A stretch of DNA of 36,296 nucleotides from Oscillospiraceae bacterium. Its GTDB lineage: Bacteria; Bacillota; Clostridia; Oscillospirales; CAG-272. Under the pieces are notes generated by a model that worked only from the letters and a program-made list of their open reading frames with translations, searched no databases and was not told the origin of the DNA. Shown one piece after another: positions 9,025 through 17,481 of the stretch. Position 1 is the stretch's first letter; each line of letters opens with the position of its first letter. Where the stretch lies: NCBI GenBank assembly GCA_015065175.1, contig SVQV01000010.1:1-36296 (forward strand). Reading direction: 5' to 3'. The translations under genes were made by a program, and so were the position numbers.

Positions 9025-9821
9025 TTGAAAATCGATTCAATTCACAGTCTCTCTGCGACAGTCTTGTCTTTGAGATAAAACCCACAATCGAAGCTGATTG
9101 TTCTATTTGGGAAGACGCCTTTGGTGACAGTCTGTCGGAAATAAAAGGCGCTCTTGATCAACTCAAAAGCTGCAGCTTCTGCGCTTCGCTTACTAAGAAC
9201 GATACAGTTTTATCTCAATTTATCGGATTGGAAACTATTTTTAACGAAAAAAAAGGCGTTTACGTATACGCCCTTTGCACAAACTCATCATATAGGAACA
9301 AAGGATATATGAGACGCCTTTTGGAGCTTTCCTTCGAATACGGAAAAGAGGTCGGATATGATTACTTCTGGCTTTTTCCCGCATCGGAAGATCTTAAAAA
9401 ATCCTACAACAAGTTGGGATTCACTGTAGAAATTCCTGTAGGCGCCTCCCCATTTCCAACCGAAGAAAATGACTTTTATAATGTCGCTTGCTTTAATAAC
9501 TGCGATAAAGAGCTTTTATTTTCTTCATTTGATGGAGATTACAGAAAGCTTTACAGTCTTTCGGATAAAATTTTTGACTACGATGCTTTTAAGTATTCTC
9601 TTTCCGCAATTGCCAATTCTATAGAAATAAAATATATAGAGGAACACAGAAAAGTTACAGGCTATATAATAATTTCAAGAGCTTATCCCGACAAGGCTTT
9701 GTGTGTATCCGCAGACTATGCGTATCTTATAAAGAGTTTTAAAAAAGAATCTGCCTATCTTTATCCGCTTTCTGTTTTAAATTATAATGATATTCGTTCG
9801 GCAGAACCGTTGCCGAGATAG
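9021..9821 (+). CDS. GNAT family N-acetyltransferase
   Basis: VYVYALCTNSSYRNKGYMRRLLELSFEYGKEVGYDYFWLFPASEDLKKSYNKLGF matches the GNAT acetyl-CoA site; ATGA overlap with upstream gene. Confidence 0.87.
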   Translation: MIENRFNSQSLCDSLVFEIKPTIEADCSIWEDAFGDSLSEIKGALDQLKSCSFCASLTKNDTVLSQFIGLETIFNEKKGVYVYALCTNSSYRNKGYMRRLLELSFEYGKEVGYDYFWLFPASEDLKKSYNKLGFTVEIPVGASPFPTEENDFYNVACFNNCDKELLFSSFDGDYRKLYSLSDKIFDYDAFKYSLSAIANSIEIKYIEEHRKVTGYIIISRAYPDKALCVSADYAYLIKSFKKESAYLYPLSVLNYNDIRSAEPLPR

Positions 9822-9833
9822 TAAACACAAAAA

Positions 9834-10406
9834 ATGATCAACGAAGAAAAAAAGGCACTAAGAAAAATATTTATCAAAAAAAGACAGAATCTATCTTCCG
9901 AAGAAAGAAAAGCAAAAGACGAAAAAATTTCGGAAATAATTATCAATGGTTATTTTTTCAATTCTTGTGATACGCTTCTCGCATATTATCCTATAAAAAA
10001 TGAGATAGATATGCTTCCCGTCATAGAAGCGGCGTTAAAATCAAATATAAAGGTTGCGCTACCCATTTCATATGAAAACGGAATTATGGAATTCAGATAT
10101 ATCACTTCTCTTGAAAATCTTGCCACAGGAAGATACAACATCCCCGAACCTGACAAAAACAGTGAGTTATTTACGGGCAGTACATCATCATTGTGCATAG
10201 TTCCTGCCCTTTCATACGACCCTTACGGATTCAGATTAGGCTACGGCGGTGGGTATTATGACAGATTTCTTGCCTCTTTCAAAGGAAAGACTGTAGGTGC
10301 TGTATATTCCGATTTTGTATCCCATATGCTCCCTCATGACCAAAACGATATACCTGTATCAACGCTTATAACGGAAGGCGGTGTTATTAACTGCAGAAAT
10401 GAATAA
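9834..10406 (+). CDS. 5-formyltetrahydrofolate cyclo-ligase
   Basis: LRKIFIKKRQNLSSEERKAKDEKI, VPALSYDPYGFRLGYGGGYYDRFL, MLPHDQNDIPVSTLITEGGVI. Confidence 0.96.
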   Translation: MINEEKKALRKIFIKKRQNLSSEERKAKDEKISEIIINGYFFNSCDTLLAYYPIKNEIDMLPVIEAALKSNIKVALPISYENGIMEFRYITSLENLATGRYNIPEPDKNSELFTGSTSSLCIVPALSYDPYGFRLGYGGGYYDRFLASFKGKTVGAVYSDFVSHMLPHDQNDIPVSTLITEGGVINCRNE

Positions 10407-11382
10407 TCAAAAGAAAGATTTCAACCTTTCATCAAATATTCTGAAATCATATTTTTCAGTCGAAAAATTTAAGGAGCTGCATTTCAGAATACCGCTTTTA
10501 TTTGCCATTATTTATATCTTGAACGCTGCTTTTATTTCTGCTTACAAGGGCTATGTTTTCTATTCGGAAAATGCATATTTGACTATTGCTATTATTGAAA
10601 TAGCCACCGTTGCCCTTCCTACAATGATATATCAAAGAATATGCAAAACTGCTCCTGCTTTTTCTTCTGCCAAACCTTTTTCTCCAGAAAAGCTTATAAT
10701 TGTTTTTCTCGGAGCTTTTGCTATGATCTTCGGCGCTATAGCAATTACAACCTTACTGTCTCATTTAGGAATAATTCAGGCGTCCCATTTTACGTATACC
10801 GATATCACTCTGCCCGATATGCCAAGCAGACTTTCGTCCATGCTTTTCGCTTCGCTCACTTTTGCTCTTGTTCCCGCTTTTTGCGAAGAGATCTTGTGCA
10901 GAGGTGTAATATTTGCCGAATATGAAAGATACGGAACTGTTTTTTCGGTCGTGTTAAGCACTGCATTCTTTTCAATGATGCATTTTTCTCTTGACAAGCT
11001 TCCGCTATATCTGTTCTGCGGTCTTGTGCTCGGCTTTTTGAGAGCATTCACAGACTCTTCTCTTGCATCAATTATAGCACATTTCATATATAATATGTTC
11101 ACGCTTTTTTATGAGCAATTTCTGGGCGCACTTACAGAACAGTTCAGCGAATTTAAAATTGTATTTTTTATCACTCTTTTACTGTGCTTTCTTATGCTTT
11201 TCTTCATGTTTGGAGAAGCAGACAGAATTTACAATAACTATTCGAGAAAAAATTCACACATTGAAGCTATTTACAAATTTATACCCAAAAATTCAACAAA
11301 AAGCACTATAACACAAATTGTTTGTTCACCCGCTTTGTGGCTTTGTATCATACTCTATATTATTTTTTCTTTAATTATTTAA
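10399..11382 (+). CDS. CPBP family intramembrane glutamic endopeptidase (Abi/CAAX-like)
   Basis: PAFCEEILCRGVIFAEYERYG (EExxxR), SMMHFSLDKLPLYLFCGLVLG, ASIIAHFIYN. ATG at 10399 preferred over GTG at 10381. Confidence 0.92.
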   Translation: MNNQKKDFNLSSNILKSYFSVEKFKELHFRIPLLFAIIYILNAAFISAYKGYVFYSENAYLTIAIIEIATVALPTMIYQRICKTAPAFSSAKPFSPEKLIIVFLGAFAMIFGAIAITTLLSHLGIIQASHFTYTDITLPDMPSRLSSMLFASLTFALVPAFCEEILCRGVIFAEYERYGTVFSVVLSTAFFSMMHFSLDKLPLYLFCGLVLGFLRAFTDSSLASIIAHFIYNMFTLFYEQFLGALTEQFSEFKIVFFITLLLCFLMLFFMFGEADRIYNNYSRKNSHIEAIYKFIPKNSTKSTITQIVCSPALWLCIILYIIFSLII

Positions 11383-11397
11383 ATACCCGGAGGTTAT

Positions 11398-12060
11398 ATG
11401 ATTTTAAATCAAAAACAGACCTATATTGCATATCGCTGCCCGCGTTGCGCTTCTGCCGCTACCGGCTTTGTCGGTGAATTTTCGCTTTCTGCCGATATGC
11501 TGAAATTGAAATGTCCGTGTAAGGAAAGCGAAATGTCCATAACACGCACATCCGACAAAAAAATACGTTTATCCGTGCCCTGCATTTTCTGCAACAAAAA
11601 TCACGGATTTGTAGTTTCTCAGGACATTTTTTACGGAAAGGATCTCTTCCTTTTAAACTGTCCGTATACCAATATGGACATATGCTTTATCGGTAAGGAA
11701 AATGAAATCTCCGAGGCTATTGAAAAAAACACCAACGATCTGAATACTCTTTTTTCTGACTTGGGATATGAAAGCTTAGATGAAATTTTGTCCGACGAGC
11801 GTTCCGCCGAAGATATGCTTCCAGATGTGGAAATTTATAATATCGTCCGTTTTATTGTTTCGGAGCTTACCGCTGACGGACAGATTTCATGCGAATGTAA
11901 GGACGATAAGCCTGATGACTACGATATAGATTTTGTCGCAGAAGGCTTAAGAGTTTTCTGCCCTAAATGTCACGCCGAATACGTTTTCCCCACAGACAGC
12001 TTGGAAGGGGCAAAAGAATTTCTCAGCTGTGAACATCTTGAATTGAAAAAGAAGGATTAA
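11398..12060 (+). CDS. Hypothetical protein with several Cys pairs (zinc-ribbon-like)
   Basis: Good RBS (GGAGG), ORF fills the interval; CPRC, CPC, CIFC, CEC, CPKC motifs; no named family recognised. Confidence 0.8.
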   Translation: MILNQKQTYIAYRCPRCASAATGFVGEFSLSADMLKLKCPCKESEMSITRTSDKKIRLSVPCIFCNKNHGFVVSQDIFYGKDLFLLNCPYTNMDICFIGKENEISEAIEKNTNDLNTLFSDLGYESLDEILSDERSAEDMLPDVEIYNIVRFIVSELTADGQISCECKDDKPDDYDIDFVAEGLRVFCPKCHAEYVFPTDSLEGAKEFLSCEHLELKKKD

Positions 12061-12620
12061 AATCCGTAATATTCGTTCAAGCCTCTGTATATTGCAAGCG
12101 CAAAAAGCCTCGGATTGTTATACATCAGATCAGCATCCTCGGGGTTTGTTATAAATCCAAGCTCAAGCAATACGGCAGGCATTCTTGTTCTTCTCAAAAT
12201 GTACAACCGAGGTCTGAGCACTATACCCCTGTTTCTCAATCCTGTCACGAGTGATATTTCACGAAGCAACACTGTCGCTATATCATATGCCACGCTGCCG
12301 TTTCTGAAAACAAGCGCCTCTGTGCCTGATGCGCTTGCGTTTGTGGATGCATTTGTGTGCAAGCTCAACAATAGATTTGCGCCAAAGCTGTTAGCCTGAT
12401 CTACCCTTTCTCTTAAACTGCTTGAAACACTGTTTCCAAGCTGTGTCTGCGGGGTAGGTCTCGAAAGCCTTGGGATATAATTAGGGTCCTCATAGAGCAG
12501 TCTATAAAGCTCTTGACCTATTCGGTATACTATATCCTGTTCACGGTATCCGTTACCTTCCGCTCCCGCATTGGGGTTCTGTGGGTTATGTCCCTGATCG
12601 ATATAAACTTTTATAGCCAT
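12057..12620 (-). CDS. N-acetylmuramoyl-L-alanine amidase (Amidase_3), no signal peptide
   Basis: YIDQGHNPQNPNAG, LLSLHTNAS, MPAVLLELGFITNPEDADLM; starts MAIKVYIDQGH with no leader. Confidence 0.93.
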   Translation of the reverse strand: MAIKVYIDQGHNPQNPNAGAEGNGYREQDIVYRIGQELYRLLYEDPNYIPRLSRPTPQTQLGNSVSSSLRERVDQANSFGANLLLSLHTNASTNASASGTEALVFRNGSVAYDIATVLLREISLVTGLRNRGIVLRPRLYILRRTRMPAVLLELGFITNPEDADLMYNNPRLFALAIYRGLNEYYGF

Positions 12621-12655
12621 AACAATTTCCCTCTTATAAATTCTGTTTCTGTTTA

Positions 12656-12686
12656 TAATATATGTAATTCAAATGAGGTTTGTCAA
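12656..12686 (-). promoter_or_regulatory. Candidate promoter for the amidase (sigma-K-like or sigma-A)
   Basis: Minus strand AC-N17-CATATATTA (sigma-K-like AC...CATAnnnTA) overlapping TTGACA-N18-TATATT (sigma-A reading). Confidence 0.4.
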
Positions 12687-13423
12687 TGAAAGAGATCCAA
12701 AGAATTTTAAGCTTTACAAGAAGAGCCGTCGATGATTATAAAATGATAAAGGATGGCGACAAGATCGCCGTGGGAGTATCATCCGGTAAGGATTCTCTCA
12801 CTCTTTTGACAGCGCTTGCAGAAATGAGACGTTTTTATCCCCAAAAATACGACATTTGCGGAATTACTGTTGATATGGGCTTTGAAGGCGCAGATTTTTC
12901 TCCAATCGTAGAATACTGTAAAAGTCTGAATGTAGAATACAAGGTTATAAAGACCGAAATAGCAAAAATTATTTTTGACGTCAGAAAAGAAAGCAACCCC
13001 TGCTCATTGTGTTCAAAAATGCGCAGAGGTGTGCTGAACAGTACCGCAAAGGAGCTTGGTTGTAATTCGGTAGCCCTTGGACACCATTTTGACGATGCTG
13101 TAGAAACCTTTATGCTGAATATATTTTTTGAAGGAAGGCTTGGATGCTTTTCTCCCGTTACATACCTTTCTCAAAGTGATATAAATGTAATACGCCCGTT
13201 GATCTATGCGCAGGAAAAGGATATTCTCTATTTTTCCCGTCATTTTCCGTTGCCGATAATCGAGAGCCGATGTCCTGAAAACCATGCGACCGAACGCGAG
13301 AACATGAAAGCCTTGCTAAAAAAGCTTGAAACTGATAATAAAGGACTCAGACATAGAATTTTCAATGCAATGTGCAAAGGAGAAATTGATGGCTTTAAGC
13401 CTTTCGGCAGATTACCCGAATAA
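12686..13423 (+). CDS. TtcA-like PP-loop ATPase (tRNA 2-thiocytidine biosynthesis family)
   Basis: SSGKDSLTLL PP-loop, NPCSLCSKMRRGVL CxxC, ALGHHFDDAVETFMLNIFFEGRL. ATG at 12686. Confidence 0.92.
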   Translation: MKEIQRILSFTRRAVDDYKMIKDGDKIAVGVSSGKDSLTLLTALAEMRRFYPQKYDICGITVDMGFEGADFSPIVEYCKSLNVEYKVIKTEIAKIIFDVRKESNPCSLCSKMRRGVLNSTAKELGCNSVALGHHFDDAVETFMLNIFFEGRLGCFSPVTYLSQSDINVIRPLIYAQEKDILYFSRHFPLPIIESRCPENHATERENMKALLKKLETDNKGLRHRIFNAMCKGEIDGFKPFGRLPE

Positions 13424-13461
13424 GCTTATATGTTTTTTATGTCAAGCGGAGGAGGTATTAT

Positions 13462-14202
13462 ATGAGAATACAAACGGTTTTCAAACGGTACGAAGTAAAA
13501 TTTATGCTTAATCAAACCGAGAAAAAAATAGTTCTCGAAAAAATATCTCCGTATATGGAACTTGATGAATACAAAAAAACAACCATACGAAACATCTATT
13601 TTGACACCCATAATTACCGATTGATACGTCGCTCTTTGGAAAGACCCGACTACAAAGAAAAGTTAAGATTGCGCAGTTATTGTAAGGCAGATGAAAATTC
13701 CGACATTTTTGTAGAGATAAAAAAGAAGTACGACAAGGTTGTTTATAAAAGAAGGCTGATGTTAAATGAAAAAGCTGCATTGGATTGGATCTGCAATAAA
13801 AAGCCATGTCCCCTGTCATCTCAGATAGCTTCTGAAATAGATTATTTCGTTTCGTTCTATGAAACCCTTTCTCCTGTAATCTTTCTTTCGTATGACCGCG
13901 AAGCGTATTACGAAAAAAGCGGCGGAGATATAAGAATAACATTTGATAACAACATTCTTTGCAGGGAAAACGATCTTTCGCTTTCTTCCGAAATATACGG
14001 CAAAGAAATTCTTCCAAAAGATATGACACTTATGGAAATAAAATGCTCAGGCGGTATTCCGCTGTGGCTTACACAAATATTATCCGAACATAAAATTTAT
14101 AAAACTTCATTTTCAAAATACGGTACAGCTTATACGAACATAATTTTTCCAAAATTAAATTTAAAAGAAAAAGAGGTAAAAGAATATGCAAAAATTCAAT
14201 GA
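13462..14202 (+). CDS. VTC-domain protein (polyphosphate polymerase-like)
   Basis: RYEVKF, RSLERPDYKEKLRLRSY, FVEIKKKYDKVVYKRR, LMEIKCSG, SFSKYGTAY: the basic/acidic tunnel residues of the VTC/CYTH-like fold are present. Confidence 0.92.
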   Translation: MRIQTVFKRYEVKFMLNQTEKKIVLEKISPYMELDEYKKTTIRNIYFDTHNYRLIRRSLERPDYKEKLRLRSYCKADENSDIFVEIKKKYDKVVYKRRLMLNEKAALDWICNKKPCPLSSQIASEIDYFVSFYETLSPVIFLSYDREAYYEKSGGDIRITFDNNILCRENDLSLSSEIYGKEILPKDMTLMEIKCSGGIPLWLTQILSEHKIYKTSFSKYGTAYTNIIFPKLNLKEKEVKEYAKIQ

Positions 14203-14887
14203 GCTTTTCAAAGGGCTTTTTGATTCCGAATTTTCAAGTGTTATTGAGGTAAAAGACTTTTTACTCTGCATTTTCATCTCTTTAATAGCGGGACTCATAA
14301 TTGCATTGTCTTATATGTACAAAACTAAATATACAAAGAGCTTCGTTATCACTCTTGCTCTCCTCCCTGCCGTTGTGTGTGTTGTTATCATGATGGTAAA
14401 CGGAAATGTCGGCACGGGTGTTGCCGTTGCGGGCGCTTTCAGCCTTGTAAGGTTTCGTTCTGTTCCGGGTACGGCAAAAGAAATCGGCATGCTCTTTCTT
14501 GCTATGGGCACGGGGCTTATCTCGGGCATGGGATATCTCGCCTTTGCGATTCTCTTTACGGTAATTCTGTGTGCTATATTTATTATTTACAACAGTTTAA
14601 ATTTTGGTGCAAAAAAGAATGCAAATATGTATAAATCAATAAGGATCACTATTCCCGAGGATTTGGATTATACCGAAATATTCGATGACATCTTTTCGGA
14701 ATATACTTCTGCTTGTGAATTAGTCGGAGTCAAAACGACAAATCTCGGTAGCATGTTCCGCATTACATATGATATTACTTTAAAAGACCCTTCAAAAGAA
14801 AAGGAAATGGTAGATAAAATCAGGCAGAGAAACGGAAACCTTGAAATCAATGTTACCAAGCAGCTTTCTGCCAACGGAGAATTGTAA
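14186..14887 (+). CDS. DUF4956 domain-containing membrane protein
   Basis: TM region then MVNGNVGTGVAVAGAFSLVRFRSVPGTAKEIGMLFLAMGTGLISGMGYL, characteristic of DUF4956; starts 17 nt inside the VTC gene. Confidence 0.92.
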   Translation: MQKFNELFKGLFDSEFSSVIEVKDFLLCIFISLIAGLIIALSYMYKTKYTKSFVITLALLPAVVCVVIMMVNGNVGTGVAVAGAFSLVRFRSVPGTAKEIGMLFLAMGTGLISGMGYLAFAILFTVILCAIFIIYNSLNFGAKKNANMYKSIRITIPEDLDYTEIFDDIFSEYTSACELVGVKTTNLGSMFRITYDITLKDPSKEKEMVDKIRQRNGNLEINVTKQLSANGEL

Positions 14888-14915
14888 ATATAGAATCTAA
14901 TTTCAAAAAAATGTA

Positions 14916-14956
14916 AAAAGACACGGCACTCTCCAAAGAGATATACCGTGTCTTTT
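14916..14956. terminator. Bidirectional terminator between convergent DUF4956 and AraC genes
   Basis: AAAAGACACGG ... CCGTGTCTTTT with inner CTCT-CCAA-AGAG stem. Confidence 0.85.
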
Positions 14957-14969
14957 GTTATGCTCGTGT

Positions 14970-15758
14970 TTATTCGCAGCTGAACAAAGAATGTTCTCGG
15001 TACTGCTTTTTATATTCCGAGGGGGATACGCCGAAATGTCTTTTGAACATTCGGGAAAACGAAAACAGGTCCGAATAACCGACAGAAGAAGCGGCTACAG
15101 TTGGTGAAAAGTTAAATTTCGTTATAAGCTCCGCCGCACGTGAAAGTCTTGTTTCTATAAGATACTGCTGAGGAGACTTCCCTGTTTTCTGTTTGAACAA
15201 TGCGCTGAAATATGTTCTGTCAAGATTTAAGTACCGAGAAAGTTCATGTATTTTCAAATCATGAGAGTATTCGGCATTTATATATGCTTTTGCTTGTTCC
15301 ACATAGTCAAAAGCAGACTCTTCATCTGTTTTTATAAGCGAAAGCAGCTTCCATATACATCCGCAGAGATAATCCTCTTTTCCTCTTTCCATATCAAGAA
15401 TTTTTCTCATTTCATCAAACACGGATTCAAAGCCGCAATCATAAATTACATCTCTGTCAAGTTTTTTGTGCAATTTTTTATGTGCGCTGAAGCCTATCCA
15501 GGTATAATGCCAAGGATTTTTTTCATCTGCCTTATAATGTACAATTTCATTGGGTTTTATAAAAAAACAATCACCTTTCGAAAGATTATACGTCTTTCCG
15601 CCGTGCTCGAATATTCCTTCCCCTGAAATTACATAATGAATTAAATAATTATTTCGATAGTTCGGACCGTATTCATGATTTTTTTCACATTTTTCTTCAC
15701 CATATTCAAAAGGGTTTATATCCAAAAAACCTCTGTTTAAAAACGTTACTTGATACAT
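14970..15758 (-). CDS. AraC family transcriptional regulator
   Basis: AraC-binding cupin (YNLSKGDCFFIKPNEIVHYKADEKNPWHYTWIGF) and double HTH (LKIHELSRYLNLDRTYFSALFKQKTGKSPQQYL...AASSVGYSDLFSFSRMFKRHFGVSPSEYKKQ). Confidence 0.95.
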   Translation of the reverse strand: MYQVTFLNRGFLDINPFEYGEEKCEKNHEYGPNYRNNYLIHYVISGEGIFEHGGKTYNLSKGDCFFIKPNEIVHYKADEKNPWHYTWIGFSAHKKLHKKLDRDVIYDCGFESVFDEMRKILDMERGKEDYLCGCIWKLLSLIKTDEESAFDYVEQAKAYINAEYSHDLKIHELSRYLNLDRTYFSALFKQKTGKSPQQYLIETRLSRAAELITKFNFSPTVAASSVGYSDLFSFSRMFKRHFGVSPSEYKKQYREHSLFSCE

Positions 15759-15880
15759 AAAACGATCTCCTCAATGAGTTTTTTATAATTATACCACATA
15801 AAAACATGTTTTTCAACTATTTTAGATGTTTTTTTTAATCACAAACAACATTATAACAAAAATACAACATAATGTCAAAA

Positions 15881-15931
15881 AAATTCACACATGAAGCAAT
15901 GTATTTTTTTAAATTTTTTTGTTAGTATTAA
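15881..15931 (+). promoter_or_regulatory. Candidate activator site and promoter of first GH4 gene
   Basis: AAATTCACACATGAAGCAATGTA then, 21 nt to the end of GTTA, TATTAA; same layout found upstream of the second GH4 gene. Confidence 0.5.
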
Positions 15932-15958
15932 TAAAAAAAGATAAAAGGAGTATTTCTA

Positions 15959-17284
15959 ATGGACAAGATTACTTTCATGGGCGCCGGCAGTACTGTATTT
16001 GCAAAAAATGTTATAGGCGACTCCATGCTCACAGACTCATTAAAGGAATTTGAATTTGCACTATACGATATTGACCCGCAGAGACTCGAAGAATCTTTTA
16101 TAATGGTAAATTCGCTCAACCGTGTTTTAAATGACGGAAAAGCAAAAATAACAAAGCACCTCGGTGTAGAAAACCGCAAAGAAGCCTTGAGAGGCGCAAA
16201 ATTTATAATTAACGCAATTCAGGTTGGCGGATATGACCCCTGCACTATAACAGACTTTGAAATACCGAATAAATACGGACTTCGCCAGACGATAGCAGAT
16301 ACTTTGGGCATTGGAGGTATTTTCCGCGCTTTGCGTACAATTCCCGTTCTTGAGGATTTCGCAAAGGACATTGAAGAAGTCTGTCCTGATGCATGGTTCT
16401 TAAACTACACAAACCCTATGGGTATGCTTACAGGATATATGCAGAGATACACCGGTGTAAAAACAATCGGTCTTTGCCATAGCGTTCAGGTATGCTCGGA
16501 ACTTCATTTGCTCTCTCGTCTTGGTATTGAATATAAGAAGCCGATAACAGAAAATATTGTAGGTATAAACCATATGGCGTGGCTCCTTGAGCTTAAGGAT
16601 GCAGATGGCAGAGATCTTTATCCCGAGGTAAGAAAACGCGTCGCTGAAATACTTGATGATAAGGATACTCAATTCACCGATCTTGTTCGTTACGAATATA
16701 TACGTCGCTTCGGTTATTATTGCACAGAATCGAGCTGGCACAATGCCGAATACAACAATTTCTTTATAAAATCAAAATATCCGGAGCTTATAGACAGATA
16801 CAAATTAAAGCTTGATGCCTACATAGACACCTGTAAGCACCATATAATGAAGTGGAACGAGGACAGAGCTAAATATCTTTCCGATAACATAACCCACACA
16901 AAGACACACGAATACGCCGCTAACATCATGAATTCAATAATAACAAATACGCCTTACACAATTGGCGGTAACGTAATAAACAACGGTGTCATTCCCAACC
17001 TCCCCGCAGAAGCATGTGTCGAGGTTCCCTGTCTTGTAAACTCGCACGGTATACAACCCTGTCAGCAGGAGCCGCTTCCTCCCCAGCTCGCCGCTATGAA
17101 CATACTGAACATAAACGTACAGCTTCTTACAATAGATGCGGCTGCAACACGTAAGAAAGAAAGAATATATCAGGCGGCAATGATGGATCCGCACACATCT
17201 GCAGAGCTTTCAATAGACGACATTGTTTCTATGTGCGACGACCTCATAGAAGCACACGGAAGCTGGTTGCCTAAATTCAATTAA
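15959..17284 (+). CDS. Glycoside hydrolase family 4 (MelA/LplD-like alpha-galactosidase or alpha-glucosidase)
   Basis: NAD-binding TFMGAGSTVFAKNVIGD, LNYTNPMGMLTGY, GLCHSVQVC, ENIVGINHMAWLLEL: GH4 metal-site Cys and His motifs. Confidence 0.95.
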   Translation: MDKITFMGAGSTVFAKNVIGDSMLTDSLKEFEFALYDIDPQRLEESFIMVNSLNRVLNDGKAKITKHLGVENRKEALRGAKFIINAIQVGGYDPCTITDFEIPNKYGLRQTIADTLGIGGIFRALRTIPVLEDFAKDIEEVCPDAWFLNYTNPMGMLTGYMQRYTGVKTIGLCHSVQVCSELHLLSRLGIEYKKPITENIVGINHMAWLLELKDADGRDLYPEVRKRVAEILDDKDTQFTDLVRYEYIRRFGYYCTESSWHNAEYNNFFIKSKYPELIDRYKLKLDAYIDTCKHHIMKWNEDRAKYLSDNITHTKTHEYAANIMNSIITNTPYTIGGNVINNGVIPNLPAEACVEVPCLVNSHGIQPCQQEPLPPQLAAMNILNINVQLLTIDAAATRKKERIYQAAMMDPHTSAELSIDDIVSMCDDLIEAHGSWLPKFN

Positions 17285-17298
17285 TTATACCTCGACAG

Positions 17299-17345
17299 AA
17301 AAATCAGTCTCGTGTAAAAATCTTACATTTTGAGGCTGATTTTTA
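17299..17345 (+). terminator. Terminator between the two GH4 genes
   Basis: AAAAATCAGTCTC ... GAGGCTGATTTTT with trailing T-rich sequence. Confidence 0.75.
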
Positions 17346-17391
17346 TTTTTATTGCCTAAAAAGAAAAAACAAAACAACATTTTGCCAAACA

Positions 17392-17442
17392 AATACACAC
17401 ATAATACAATGTAATTTAATAAAATTTTCTGTTATTATAATA
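17392..17442 (+). promoter_or_regulatory. Candidate activator site and promoter of second GH4 gene
   Basis: AAATACACACATAATACAATGTA (19/23 identical to 15881-15903) with TATAAT at 17437-17442 in the same phase. Confidence 0.55.
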
Positions 17443-17481
17443 TCAGTCGCATGACTAAAAAAGAAGCGGAGGCTTAAAAAA

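Noticed and set aside
10381-11382. CPBP protease as part of a bacteriocin or abortive infection system
   Set aside because: No small precursor peptides or ABC exporter nearby; it sits in a housekeeping gene string after 5-FTHF cyclo-ligase.
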